From: Rhodococcoides kyotonense
Lineage (GTDB): Bacteria; Actinomycetota; Actinomycetes; Mycobacteriales; Mycobacteriaceae
Assembly: GCF_001645385.1 (NCBI RefSeq)
Contig: NZ_LVHI01000012.1
Location: forward strand, 332,106-396,105
Direction: 5' to 3'
Length of the DNA stretch: 64,000 nucleotides
Position numbers and translations under genes: made by a program
The notes under the pieces: model-generated
Seen by the model: only the letters and a program-made list of their open reading frames with translations
What the model was told of the DNA's origin: nothing
Database searches by the model: none
In this document: in pieces, positions 41,052 through 49,413 of the stretch
Layout of the letters: every line of letters begins with the position of its first letter
Numbering within the stretch: the stretch's first letter is position 1

Positions 41052-42284
41052 GTGACCGTTCACAACACGACGAGCCTCGGAATCATGGTCGCGGGCGAGC
41101 CCGCTTCCGCTCCACTTCGCGACTTCCGTGCCGTGGCCCGGCTGCTCGTCGGCCACTTCGCCGCCAACACGCCGTGCGGTTCGCTACCTGGCGAGCAACT
41201 GCACGGCGACGTCACCGAGTTCACGGTCAAGTGCATCAGCATCGCGGTCCAGATGCTCGACGAGCGTCGCGCTCCGAACGACGCGGACCTCGCCGAACTT
41301 CGTGCGAAGGCGAGCCAGTGGGCGCGTGAAGGTGTGCCACTCGAATCTGTGCTGACCGTCTATCACGAGGGAATTCAGATCGGCTGGAACCTCGTGTCCA
41401 AGCGAGCGGGCGACGGCGATGCACGCAGCCTCATCGAAGCAGCGCGAGTGTTCGTACTTCTGTCGGAGAAGGTGTCGATCGCCGCATCGAAGAGTTACGT
41501 CGAAGAACTTCAAGCCGTCGCCAGCGAGCACCACACTGCGGCACACACTCTCGTGTCGTCGCTGCTCAGCGGACACAACGCGGTGTCGTTCGCGCGTCAG
41601 AGCGGAATCGAGCTGGCCGACAGTTACCTGGTGCTCGCGTTGTCCGTTCCTCCTCATCCCGACGAGAACGACCCGGCCATCCAGCGGACCGTCGCCGCGC
41701 GTCGGAAACTACGTCGCGTTCAAGCCGAACTCGCGACCATCTGCGGTCGCACGCCGCTGTCGATGCTCAGCCCCGAGGGCGGCACCGTTCTCATTCCCGG
41801 TGTGCACGACGAGGAATGGGTCGAGGCGCTCGTCCACCGGATCAGCACCGCCGCCGAGGTTCAGGTGACCGCCACCGCCGAGCAGTCGGCCATCGCCGAC
41901 ATTCCCACGGCCGCCGACCAGGTTCACGAGTTGCTCGTGCTCGCACATCAACTTCACCGTCCCGCCGGGCTGTACCGCATGGACGATCTGGTTCTCGAAT
42001 ATCAGCTGACACGTCCGGGACCGGGTCGACGTCACCTCCGGCAGATCCTCGAACCGCTCGACGCGTCCCCCGAACTTCTCGAGACGCTGGAGATCCACAT
42101 CTCACACGACCTCAACCGTCAGCGCTCGGCCCGACAGCTGCACCTGCACACCAACACCGTCGACTACCGGTTGAAGAGGATCGCGCAGCTCACCGGGTTC
42201 GATCCGACCCGACCGTCGGGCATCAGGCATCTACAGGCGGCGTTGGTCGCGCGCCGGCTCGAGGCTTCGCAGGGGGCTGCCTAA
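41052..42284 (+). CDS. PucR/CdaR-type helix-turn-helix regulator
   Basis: The 410-residue protein has an N-terminal helical region (about 20-160) resembling RsbRD-type sensor domains of PucR relatives and a GGDEF-like middle segment. The C-terminal PucR helix-turn-helix reads LEIHISHDLNRQRSARQLHLHTNTVDYRLKRIAQLTGFD. Such proteins control lipid, purine or aromatic genes; the ligand is unknown. It faces the desaturase-like gene across a long intergenic region, which suggests that it controls that gene. Confidence 0.85.
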   Translation: MTVHNTTSLGIMVAGEPASAPLRDFRAVARLLVGHFAANTPCGSLPGEQLHGDVTEFTVKCISIAVQMLDERRAPNDADLAELRAKASQWAREGVPLESVLTVYHEGIQIGWNLVSKRAGDGDARSLIEAARVFVLLSEKVSIAASKSYVEELQAVASEHHTAAHTLVSSLLSGHNAVSFARQSGIELADSYLVLALSVPPHPDENDPAIQRTVAARRKLRRVQAELATICGRTPLSMLSPEGGTVLIPGVHDEEWVEALVHRISTAAEVQVTATAEQSAIADIPTAADQVHELLVLAHQLHRPAGLYRMDDLVLEYQLTRPGPGRRHLRQILEPLDASPELLETLEIHISHDLNRQRSARQLHLHTNTVDYRLKRIAQLTGFDPTRPSGIRHLQAALVARRLEASQGAA

Positions 42285-42418
42285 CCATCGCGGGAATTAT
42301 TCGAGAAGGCATGCAGTTGCACCCCTCGACAGTGTTCGATCCATGCCCCGGGTACCAACACTTTGCCGCTGCGAGCGGCCACCTGCCGAGAGGCGCACTG
42401 GCGGACACTGTCACCTCG

Positions 42419-42459
42419 GGAGCCGTCCACACATCGTGTGGGCGGCTTCCTTCTTTCTC
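42419..42459 (+). terminator. Intrinsic terminator before the tRNA gene
   Basis: GGAGCCGTCCACAC (42419-42432) pairs with GTGTGGGCGGCTTCC (42436-42450), with one G-U and one bulge, around an ATC loop. The U-rich TTCTTTCTC follows. It ends transcription coming from the PucR-type gene 134 bp upstream. Confidence 0.7.
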
Positions 42460-42485
42460 GAAGTCATCGGGTACCCTGACCGTGC

Positions 42486-42561
42486 GCCTTCGTAGCTCAG
42501 GGGATAGAGCAACCCTCTCCTAAAGGGTAGGTCGCAGGTTCGAATCCTGCCGAGGGCACCA
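42486..42561 (+). tRNA. tRNA-Arg (anticodon CCU)
   Basis: A full cloverleaf is present. The acceptor stem is GCCTTCG/CGAGGGC, the D-arm begins AGCTCAGGGGATAGAGC, and the anticodon stem CCCTC/GGGT frames the loop with CCT. The T-arm is GCAGG-TTCGAATC-CTGC, the discriminator is A, and an encoded CCA ends the gene. It would read the rare AGG codon. No integrase is nearby. Confidence 0.97.
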
Positions 42562-42593
42562 CACGTACCACCAAGCCCTTCCAAGCCACTGGC

Positions 42594-42599
42594 TACTAT
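42594..42599 (+). promoter_or_regulatory. -10 element deciding the DUF732 start
   Basis: TACTAT ends 7 nt before the ATG at 42607. With no ribosome site upstream this fits a leaderless transcript and favours 42607 over the ATG at 42598, which would overlap the -10 element. Confidence 0.4.
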
Positions 42600-42606
42600 G
42601 CGGCAT

Positions 42607-43035
42607 ATGAAACCATGCGTTCTGTCAGTTTTGGCGGTCTGCGCCGTCGGCGCGGTCGTCGCAGGATGCAGTGCGCCCGACCGATCAGCTGACGCCGCAC
42701 CGTCGGCGAGCGCGCGCGTCGAGGCCACCGAGACGACAGCCGCTTCTCCCAGCACTCCGCCCGAACGAACTCCGTCCGACCCGGCGGACTTCGGTCGACT
42801 GTTCGACAGATACGTCGCGTCGGGTGTTCCCGTGGTCGACTGGGCCAGATCGGTCTGCCAAGCATTCGATCGGGGCGAATCGACGTCATCGGTCGAGACT
42901 TCGCTGGCAGGCTACCTCGAGAACTACCCGCCGCCAGGAGATTCGGCGTCGTGGGTTCCCGCGGATTCTCAGTTCCTCGTTGACAATTCGGTCACGCTCT
43001 ACTGCCCCGAGCACCTTACCCTGATCGACAACTAG
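42607..43035 (+). CDS. DUF732-family secreted lipoprotein
   Basis: The 142-residue product has a lipoprotein signal (MKPCVLSVLAVCAVGAVVAGC, with lipobox VAGC), a Ser/Thr/Pro/Ala-rich linker to about residue 55, and a small DUF732-like domain (FDRYVASGVPVVDWARSVCQAFDRG with a later Cys in VTLYCPEHL). The two domain cysteines probably form a disulfide outside the membrane. Function unknown; similar small proteins are common in mycobacteria. It follows the tRNA gene on the same strand. Confidence 0.82.
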   Translation: MKPCVLSVLAVCAVGAVVAGCSAPDRSADAAPSASARVEATETTAASPSTPPERTPSDPADFGRLFDRYVASGVPVVDWARSVCQAFDRGESTSSVETSLAGYLENYPPPGDSASWVPADSQFLVDNSVTLYCPEHLTLIDN

Positions 43036-43077
43036 CACGTCGCGATCCCTTGCACGGCTCACGGCGGTCCGCTAGTC

Positions 43078-43093
43078 TCGAACATGTGTTCGA
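43078..43093 (+). promoter_or_regulatory. LexA (SOS) box upstream of the DUF222/HNH gene
   Basis: TCGAAC-ATGT-GTTCGA is a perfect copy of the actinobacterial/Gram-positive LexA box with palindromic 6-bp arms. It ends 18 nt before the GTG start, in the promoter or early leader. Members of the related 13E12 family are DNA-damage inducible in M. tuberculosis. Confidence 0.85.
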
Positions 43094-43111
43094 AAGAGAT
43101 TGGGGGATCTC

Positions 43112-44452
43112 GTGGAAACAATCGACGACGCGCAGGACGCACTGGGGGCGGCAGAAGTGCTCGCGTTCGTGTCGAGGCTGCAACAGCGGCTCGACCTGCC
43201 CGACGCAGCGGCCGGCGTCGATTTGATCTCCGCCCTCGAAACCGTGAAATCTGCAGCGTCGGCCGTGCAGGCTACGGCGACGGTGTCGGTTGCAACTACC
43301 ATCGAGACGAAGCGCAAAGAATCCGGAAAGCCGAAATCGCAGTGGCGCAAAGGAATTGCGTCGCAGATCGGATTGGCTCGCCGCGAATCACCCAGCAAGG
43401 GCGGCAGATTCCTCGGGCTCGCACGCGCGCTGGTCGATGAAATGCCCCATGCTTACCGACGTCTGCTCGCAGGCGAACTCAACGAATGGCGCGTCACCAT
43501 GATTGCCCGCGAGACCGCGTGCCTGGCCGCCGACGACCGACGGGAGATCGACAAGCGGCTCTGCGAGAACCCCGACACGCTGAAGGGGCTCGGCGACAAG
43601 GCAATCGAGGGGAAGGCGCGGGCACTGGCTGCCGAGCTCGATCCGGCGTCCGTCGTGAAGAAGCGTGCGAAGGCATATTCGCAGCGTCGCACCGCTACTC
43701 GACCGCAGCCGGACTTCATGGCCCAGTTCACCACGCTGACATCCATGGATCGTGCTGTCTCCATGTGGGCCACCTTGAAACGTGACGCCGACTCGATGGT
43801 GGGCGTCGGCAAAGAGCCCAGGACGCGAGACCAGATCATGGCCGACCTTGCGTACGAGCGCATTACAGGCGCCGCGTCGGCGACCAGCAGTGCGCCGGTG
43901 TCGGTGAACCTGGTCATCTCCGACGACTCACTACTGTCGGACGGGGCCAAGCCCGCGCACCTCATCGGCTACGGAGACATCCCTGCGACCATCGCGCGGC
44001 ATCTCGTGAAGGAAGCATGCGAGTCCGACACCGACGTCGAATTGCGGAGGCTTTACGCCACGCCGGCGACCGGCGCCCTCACCGCGATGGAGTCGAAATC
44101 GCGACACTTCCCGACAGCGTTGGCGAGGCTGATCGACATCCGTGACCGAACCTGCCGAACACCGTGGTGCGACGCGCCGATTCGTCACCGCGACCACATA
44201 CGCCCCCATGCACGGGGAGGAAAGACGAGCGCGGACAACGGGGCGGGTCTGTGCGCGGCGTGCAACCACGCGAAGGAAGCCGAAGGCTGGGTGTCGACAC
44301 CACGACCGCGTAGATACGGCGTGGTGCACGGGTACGACTTCGAGACTCCGACCGGGCATCGGTACACCTCGGAGGCACCGCCGATGCCCGTCGGCAGGGT
44401 GTATGTGTCGCTCGTCGAGCAGGATCTCGACGACGGTCTGTCGGCTGCGTGA
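43112..44452 (+). CDS. DUF222/13E12-family HNH endonuclease-like protein
   Basis: The 446-residue protein has an N-terminal DUF222 region (helical, to about residue 310) and a C-terminal HNH nuclease domain: DRTCRTPWCDAPIRHRDHIRPHARGGKTSADNGAGLCAACNHAKE. It has the HRDH catalytic His, the Asn of TSADNG and the CxxC/CxxxC zinc ligands. The family (13E12 repeat family) is multi-copy in rhodococci and mycobacteria, and its role is unknown. The GTG at 43112 follows GGGGGA by 4 nt; a TTG at 43100 adds four residues. The LexA box upstream predicts SOS induction. Confidence 0.88.
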   Translation: METIDDAQDALGAAEVLAFVSRLQQRLDLPDAAAGVDLISALETVKSAASAVQATATVSVATTIETKRKESGKPKSQWRKGIASQIGLARRESPSKGGRFLGLARALVDEMPHAYRRLLAGELNEWRVTMIARETACLAADDRREIDKRLCENPDTLKGLGDKAIEGKARALAAELDPASVVKKRAKAYSQRRTATRPQPDFMAQFTTLTSMDRAVSMWATLKRDADSMVGVGKEPRTRDQIMADLAYERITGAASATSSAPVSVNLVISDDSLLSDGAKPAHLIGYGDIPATIARHLVKEACESDTDVELRRLYATPATGALTAMESKSRHFPTALARLIDIRDRTCRTPWCDAPIRHRDHIRPHARGGKTSADNGAGLCAACNHAKEAEGWVSTPRPRRYGVVHGYDFETPTGHRYTSEAPPMPVGRVYVSLVEQDLDDGLSAA

Positions 44453-44706
44453 GTGCCTGATGCATCACTCGGGAAATGATTTCGAGGCGTCACCCGTTAC
44501 ACTCGACGATGGCGCGCGTAGCTGCTCGTCAGACGTCGTGGAATGCTTCGACTTTCCGCCCGGCTCCGGCCGCGTTGTCCATGTGCACCCTGCACAGGCT
44601 TTTCTTACGGCGATCGATACTGCCCACCGGCAGTCTCGCCACCTTGCATTCGCGGGCGAATTCGCCCATGGGTGCACTAGTTTGCCCGAAAGGCACACCA
44701 CTTTCT
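44453..44706 (+). promoter_or_regulatory. Long leader of the DEAD-box helicase gene
   Basis: This 254-bp gap has a -10-like TACACT near 44499, so the helicase mRNA may have a leader of about 200 nt. Inside it lie TGTGCA-CCC-TGCACA (44582-44596) followed by GGCTTTTCTT, and a perfect palindrome GGGCGAATTCGCCC (44654-44667). Long structured leaders are usual for cold-induced helicases. A reading frame stays open through it but shows no protein-like features. Confidence 0.4.
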
Positions 44707-46125
44707 ATGACTACGTTCGCTTCGTTCGGTGTCCCGACTGCACTCGCCGAAGTTCTCTCCGCCCAGGGCAAGACCGAGCCCTTCCCGATCCAGGCAGACA
44801 CGCTCCCCGACACACTCGCGGGACGCGACGTGCTCGGCCGCGGCAAGACCGGCAGCGGCAAGACCCTGGCGTTCTCCATCCCGATGGTCGCCCGCCTCGC
44901 CGAAGGATCGACAGGACGCCGCAGGCCGGGCCGCCCACGTGGCCTCATTCTGTCCCCGACGCGTGAGCTGGCCACCCAGATCGCCGCAACGATCGAGCCG
45001 TTGGCCGCTGCCTACTCGATGAAGGTCACCACCATCTTCGGTGGCGTCTCGCAGAACCGTCAGGTGGCGGCGTTGTCCGCAGGCGTCGACATCGTCGTCG
45101 CGTGCCCCGGACGTCTCGAAGACCTCATGAAGCAGCACTACGTGAGCCTCGAGAACGTGCAGATCACCGTCCTCGACGAGGCCGATCACATGGCCGACCT
45201 CGGATTCCTCCCCGGCGTGACCCGCATCCTGTCCGCCACGCCCGCGAAGGGACAGCGCCTGCTGTTCTCGGCGACGCTGGACAACGGCGTCGACAAGCTC
45301 GTGAAGCGATTCCTCACCGACCAGGTGACGCACTCGGTCGACGAAGCCACCTCCCCCGTTGCCGCCATGACGCACAACGTGTTCGAGGTCGACGGCGTCG
45401 AGACCAAGAAGAAGCTGGTGCACACGTTGGCGTCGGGCACCGGCCGCCGGATCCTGTTCATGCGTACCAAGCATCAGGCCCGCAAGCTCGCGAAACAGTT
45501 GACGGAGGCCGGAATCCCGTCGGTCGACCTGCACGGCAACCTGTCCCAGGCTGCGCGTGACCGCAACCTGCTCGCGTTCTCGTCCGGTGACGCAAAGGTT
45601 CTCGTCGCCACCGACGTCGCCGCCCGCGGTGTGCACGTCGACGACGTCGCACTGGTCGTGCACGTGGATCCGCCGGCCGAACACAAGGCGTACCTGCATC
45701 GTTCGGGTCGTACCGCGCGCGCCGGAAGTGCGGGGGACGTCGTCACCGTCGTGCTCCCGGAACAGCGCAAGGACACGGCAGTCCTGTTGCGCAAGGCCGA
45801 CATCAAGGTCACTCCCATCCGCGTCACCGCGGACTCCCCCGAGGTGGCACGCCTCGTCGGCGAGCAGGCAGCCTACGTCGCCCCGGCGCCCAAGGCCGCG
45901 ACGCAGCAGCCGCGTCAGGCCAAGCCCCGCAACGGTTCCGGCCGCAGCAGCAATCCGCGTAGCACCGCTGCTCGCGGCGGCGGCAATTCCCGCAGCGCGT
46001 CGGGCAACCCGCGTGCAGGTGCAGGTGCGACAGCAGCCGGAGCCGACGGCCGTCAGCACGCAGCAGGCGGCGGACGCCGTCGCCGTCGTCCTGCAGGGCC
46101 CGCCGCGAGCCAGCGGACGCGCTGA
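44707..46125 (+). CDS. DEAD-box ATP-dependent RNA helicase
   Basis: The 472-residue helicase has the Q-motif region FASFGVPTALAEVL with FPIQ, Walker A GKTGSGKT, SPTRELATQ (Ia), CPGRLEDLM (Ib), VLDEADHMADLGF (DEAD), FSATL (SAT), TDVAARGVHV (V) and HRSGRTARAG (VI). A C-terminal tail of about 110 residues, rich in Arg, Gly, Ser and Ala, probably binds RNA. It likely remodels rRNA or mRNA in the cold. The ATG at 44707 gives the family-typical start. It ends 4 bp before the convergent GNAT gene. Confidence 0.93.
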   Translation: MTTFASFGVPTALAEVLSAQGKTEPFPIQADTLPDTLAGRDVLGRGKTGSGKTLAFSIPMVARLAEGSTGRRRPGRPRGLILSPTRELATQIAATIEPLAAAYSMKVTTIFGGVSQNRQVAALSAGVDIVVACPGRLEDLMKQHYVSLENVQITVLDEADHMADLGFLPGVTRILSATPAKGQRLLFSATLDNGVDKLVKRFLTDQVTHSVDEATSPVAAMTHNVFEVDGVETKKKLVHTLASGTGRRILFMRTKHQARKLAKQLTEAGIPSVDLHGNLSQAARDRNLLAFSSGDAKVLVATDVAARGVHVDDVALVVHVDPPAEHKAYLHRSGRTARAGSAGDVVTVVLPEQRKDTAVLLRKADIKVTPIRVTADSPEVARLVGEQAAYVAPAPKAATQQPRQAKPRNGSGRSSNPRSTAARGGGNSRSASGNPRAGAGATAAGADGRQHAAGGGRRRRRPAGPAASQRTR

Positions 46126-46129
46126 GTTT

Positions 46130-46582
46130 CTACAAGCTCCGCGCGAAGCAGAGTGAGGTCGGCTCGTCGACGTACGGGCCGTACGAATCGATTCGCGAAT
46201 ATCCCTCGCGTTCGTAGAACCTCACCGCATCGGGCTGCCCCGACCCCGTTTCGAGTTTGAGTACCTCGATTCCTCGGTCACGGGCCAGACGTTCGAGCTC
46301 GCGGAGGATGGCGACGGCTGCGCCTCCTCCGCGCTCGAAGGGGATGACGTACATCCGTTTGATCTCGGCAGAACCGTCGCCGAGCAGTCTCAATGCGCCG
46401 CAGCCGATGCCGACGGCGTTCTCGTCGCGGGCGACGACGAAGACCGCGATGTCGTCGGCCGACGGTGCACTGCCCGGCTCGTGGTTGCTGTTTCCGTAGC
46501 GAGCATCCAATTCTGCTCGCTGAGCCGCACGCAACTGGGCGCCCACTGGGGTGTCCCAGCTCTCTTCGTTCACGGTGACCAA
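46130..46582 (-). CDS. GNAT-family N-acetyltransferase
   Basis: The 150-residue protein has the GNAT core: GCGALRLLGDGSAEIKRMYVIPFERGGGAAVAIL (motif A, acetyl-CoA pyrophosphate loop), LETGSGQPDAVRFYEREGYSRI (motif B) and DEPTSLCFARSL. The substrate is unknown. I kept the TTG at 46582 because GAGAGG lies 9 nt upstream; a GTG at 46573 is the alternative. It faces the ECF transporter gene across 63 bp. Confidence 0.85.
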   Translation of the reverse strand: MVTVNEESWDTPVGAQLRAAQRAELDARYGNSNHEPGSAPSADDIAVFVVARDENAVGIGCGALRLLGDGSAEIKRMYVIPFERGGGAAVAILRELERLARDRGIEVLKLETGSGQPDAVRFYEREGYSRIDSYGPYVDEPTSLCFARSL

Positions 46583-46645
46583 TTCGTGCGCCTCTCTCGT
46601 TTTCGCTGATCAAGAGTTTAAGTCGGTTCCTGGCACACTGGACAA

Positions 46646-48667
46646 GTGAGTAAGAACCCCCGTGTCCACAGGCAGGCCCTGACGCCTGCAGAACTGGCCA
46701 CGGCTGCGGTCATGAGCAGTTTCTCCGTCGCGCTGTCCGTCGTCGCGATGGTGGTCCCCCTTGCGACGGCGCTGCAGATCGTTGCAGCTGTGCCGATGGC
46801 CGTCGTCGCGCAACGTCACCGCACGCGCGCGCTCGTGTCCGCCGCGGTGGCGGGCACACTCGTCGCGTTCGTCGCGGCAGGCACCACGACGGCCATCACT
46901 GTTGCGACGTCGGCGTTGCTCGGCGGGCTGGTCGGTCGCGCGAAACGCAAAGGACACGGCCTGCTGTCGGTTCTGGGGACCGCGTCGATCATCGGCCCGT
47001 CGCTCGGCCTGGTGACGGTCCTCGCGCTGTGGGTCTTGACGCCGCTTCGAGAGCTGTTCCTCCGGACGATCGAGAACACCATCGAGGGCATCGCCCGACT
47101 GCTCGCCCGCGCCGATGCTCTCGTGTCGACCGCCGACGTCGTGCGATCGAGCGCAGGCGCGGTGATCGACAACTGGTGGTGGTGGATTCTCGGCACGATG
47201 AGCGTCAGCACCGTCGGCGGCGCATTCTTCACCTGGCTGATCCTCGGCGCCGTTCTGGACCGCCTCGCCACCATTCCCGTCGTCGATCATCTGCCCGCAG
47301 GTGGCGACGGTGACATCGGCCCCCTTCCGGTTCGGTTGCACGACATACACTTTCGCTACGACGGCGCACACTCGGACGCGCTGCAGGGCATCGCCCTGAC
47401 GATCGGATACGGCGAATTCGTCACGATCGTCGGACACAACGGCTCCGGAAAATCCACCCTCGCACGGATCCTGGCCGGCCGCGTGCCGACGTCGGGCGTC
47501 GTCGAACGTCCCGGCATCGCGGGTCTCGGACGCGTCGGCGGCACGGCAGTGGTGTTGCAGCGGCCGGAAAGTCAGATCCTGGGCAGCCGCGTCGCCGACG
47601 ATGTCGTGTGGGGTCTCGCGCCGGATTCCGATACCGATGTCGACGCGCTGCTCGCCGAAGTGGGTCTGGCAGGAATGGGTCCACGTGAAACCGCATCTCT
47701 CTCCGGCGGTGAGATGCAGCGGCTCGCCGTGGCCGCAGCCTTGGCGAGACGGCCCGCGTTGCTGATCGCCGACGAGGCAACGACGATGGTCGACGCGGAC
47801 GGCCGGGCCCGATTGGTCGCGCTGCTCGCCGATCTCCCGAAGCGGCACCGCATGTCGGTCGTGCTCGTGACGCATCAGGAATCGGAGACGACAGCTGCCG
47901 ATCGCGTCATCCATCTCGACGGAGGAAGACAAGTCGAGCACGCCCAGGATTGGATGCGTGCACGCTTCCTGGACGACGACCCCACGCCGTTCCGTGCGGG
48001 GGCTCCGCTGATGGAACTACGCGGCGTCGAGCACACGTACAACCGGCGTACGCCGTGGTCGCAGAAGGCTTTGAACGGTCTCGACCTCACCGTTCGTCAC
48101 GGCGACGGCATTTTGATTCTGGGCGGAAACGGGTCCGGGAAATCGACGCTCGCATGGGTTCTCGCGGGCCTGACGACGCCGTCGCACGGCACGGCCGAGT
48201 TCGACGGCTCCCCGATCTCCCGGGACGTCGGAACCGTCGGCCTGGCTTTCCAGCATGCTCGTCTGCAACTGCAACGCCGGACCGTCTCGGAGGACATCGA
48301 AGCGGCGGGCGGTCCCGAAGTCGGCTCGGCGCACGTGGCGTATGCGATGGACGCCGTCGGACTGGATCGACGTCTGGCGGGGCGCGACATCGACGCACTC
48401 AGCGGCGGGCAGATGCGTCGGGTCGTCATCGCCGGATTGATCGTCAACAAACCTCGCGTGCTCGTGCTCGACGAACCCCTCGCCGGTCTCGATCCGCCGG
48501 GCCGAACGGAGATCATCGGCGTGCTCGGGAATCTCCGGCGACGCGGCATCGCGATCGTCGTCATTTCCCACGACGTCGACGGTATGGACCGCATCTGCGA
48601 CCGAACGATCGTGTTGGACAACGGCCGCATCGCACAGGACCTGTCGAGAAGAGGAGTGACGTCGTGA
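46646..48667 (+). CDS. ECF transporter protein: membrane domain fused to two EcfA-type ATPases
   Basis: The 673-residue protein has an N-terminal membrane domain of about 5-6 helices (residues 15-215) that may take the S-component role. Two ABC ATPase domains follow: Walker A VGHNGSGKST with signature LSGGEMQRL, then LGGNGSGKST with LSGGQMRRV, and DEPLAGLDP. It matches the domain order of M. tuberculosis Rv2326c, which is paired with Rv2325c. The vitamin or metal carried is unknown and no riboswitch is seen in the 63-bp upstream gap. The GTG follows CACACT by 6 nt. Its stop overlaps the EcfT gene (GTGA). Confidence 0.88.
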   Translation: MSKNPRVHRQALTPAELATAAVMSSFSVALSVVAMVVPLATALQIVAAVPMAVVAQRHRTRALVSAAVAGTLVAFVAAGTTTAITVATSALLGGLVGRAKRKGHGLLSVLGTASIIGPSLGLVTVLALWVLTPLRELFLRTIENTIEGIARLLARADALVSTADVVRSSAGAVIDNWWWWILGTMSVSTVGGAFFTWLILGAVLDRLATIPVVDHLPAGGDGDIGPLPVRLHDIHFRYDGAHSDALQGIALTIGYGEFVTIVGHNGSGKSTLARILAGRVPTSGVVERPGIAGLGRVGGTAVVLQRPESQILGSRVADDVVWGLAPDSDTDVDALLAEVGLAGMGPRETASLSGGEMQRLAVAAALARRPALLIADEATTMVDADGRARLVALLADLPKRHRMSVVLVTHQESETTAADRVIHLDGGRQVEHAQDWMRARFLDDDPTPFRAGAPLMELRGVEHTYNRRTPWSQKALNGLDLTVRHGDGILILGGNGSGKSTLAWVLAGLTTPSHGTAEFDGSPISRDVGTVGLAFQHARLQLQRRTVSEDIEAAGGPEVGSAHVAYAMDAVGLDRRLAGRDIDALSGGQMRRVVIAGLIVNKPRVLVLDEPLAGLDPPGRTEIIGVLGNLRRRGIAIVVISHDVDGMDRICDRTIVLDNGRIAQDLSRRGVTS

Positions 48668-49401
48668 CAACCGTTGTGCTGCGGCAGGTTCCGCGGACGT
48701 CGCCGATCCACCGGCTGTGGGCAGGTACGAAACTGATCTCGGTTCTGCTGCTGAGCATTCTGCTCGTGGTCGCACCGTCGTGGCCGACCATCGGTGTCAT
48801 CGTCGCACTTCTGGTCGTCACGGCAATCGTCGCGCGCGTGCCGCCGACGGCGATACCGCGTCCACCCATCTGGATCTGGGGCCTGTTCGTGATCGGCGCG
48901 CTGATCAACGCGCCGCTCGGGTTCGACGCGATCCTGCTGTTCCTGCGTGCGACGACGTTCGCATTCGTGCTGTTGGGTGCGTCGATGATGCTCGGCTGGA
49001 CGACGTCGATGAGCGACATCGCGCCTGCAGTCGCCGTGCTGGGCTATCCGCTGAAGAAGATGCGGTTGCCGGTCGACGAATGGGCAGCCACCGTCGCCCT
49101 GTGCCTGCGATCGCTTCCGCTGTTGATCGAGGAGATGCGGGTCATGAACGCGGCACGTCGACTGCGTCCGAAATCGGTACTCAACAGCGCGGCCGACAAC
49201 TCGATCGTCGACCTCGTCACCGCCACCATGTCGATCGCGATCCGGCGCGCCACCGAGATGGGCGAGGCCATCACCGCTCGCGGTGGCACCGGCCAGATCA
49301 CCGCGTACCCGAGCAGGCCCGGCATGACGGACGCCATTGCACTCGTCGTGGTCGCGGCGTGCTGTGCGTTGGGCATCGTGCTCACGGTGATGCTCGGCTG
49401 A
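48664..49401 (+). CDS. ecfT: ECF transporter transmembrane protein EcfT
   Basis: The 245-residue membrane protein couples the EcfA ATPases to the substrate-binding subunit. It has four to five hydrophobic segments and the EcfT coupling motif region ALCLRSLPLLIEEMRVMNAARRLRP followed by EMGEAITARGGTGQ, matching the conserved A-R-G pattern. The GTG at 48664 overlaps the upstream stop and has GAGGAG before it. It completes a two-gene ECF module. Confidence 0.88.
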   Translation: MTTVVLRQVPRTSPIHRLWAGTKLISVLLLSILLVVAPSWPTIGVIVALLVVTAIVARVPPTAIPRPPIWIWGLFVIGALINAPLGFDAILLFLRATTFAFVLLGASMMLGWTTSMSDIAPAVAVLGYPLKKMRLPVDEWAATVALCLRSLPLLIEEMRVMNAARRLRPKSVLNSAADNSIVDLVTATMSIAIRRATEMGEAITARGGTGQITAYPSRPGMTDAIALVVVAACCALGIVLTVMLG

Positions 49402-49413
49402 TCGGCGCCGCGT

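Noticed and set aside
42486..42561. tRNA-Arg as the attachment site of a genomic island
   Set aside because: No integrase, no repeated 3' end of the tRNA downstream, and the neighbours look like resident genes.
44476..44706. N-terminal extension of the DEAD-box helicase
   Set aside because: The added 77 residues have no similarity to helicases and include a likely promoter.
46583..46645. Vitamin riboswitch upstream of the ECF transporter
   Set aside because: The gap is only 63 bp and the likely promoter lies 6 nt before the start, leaving no space.
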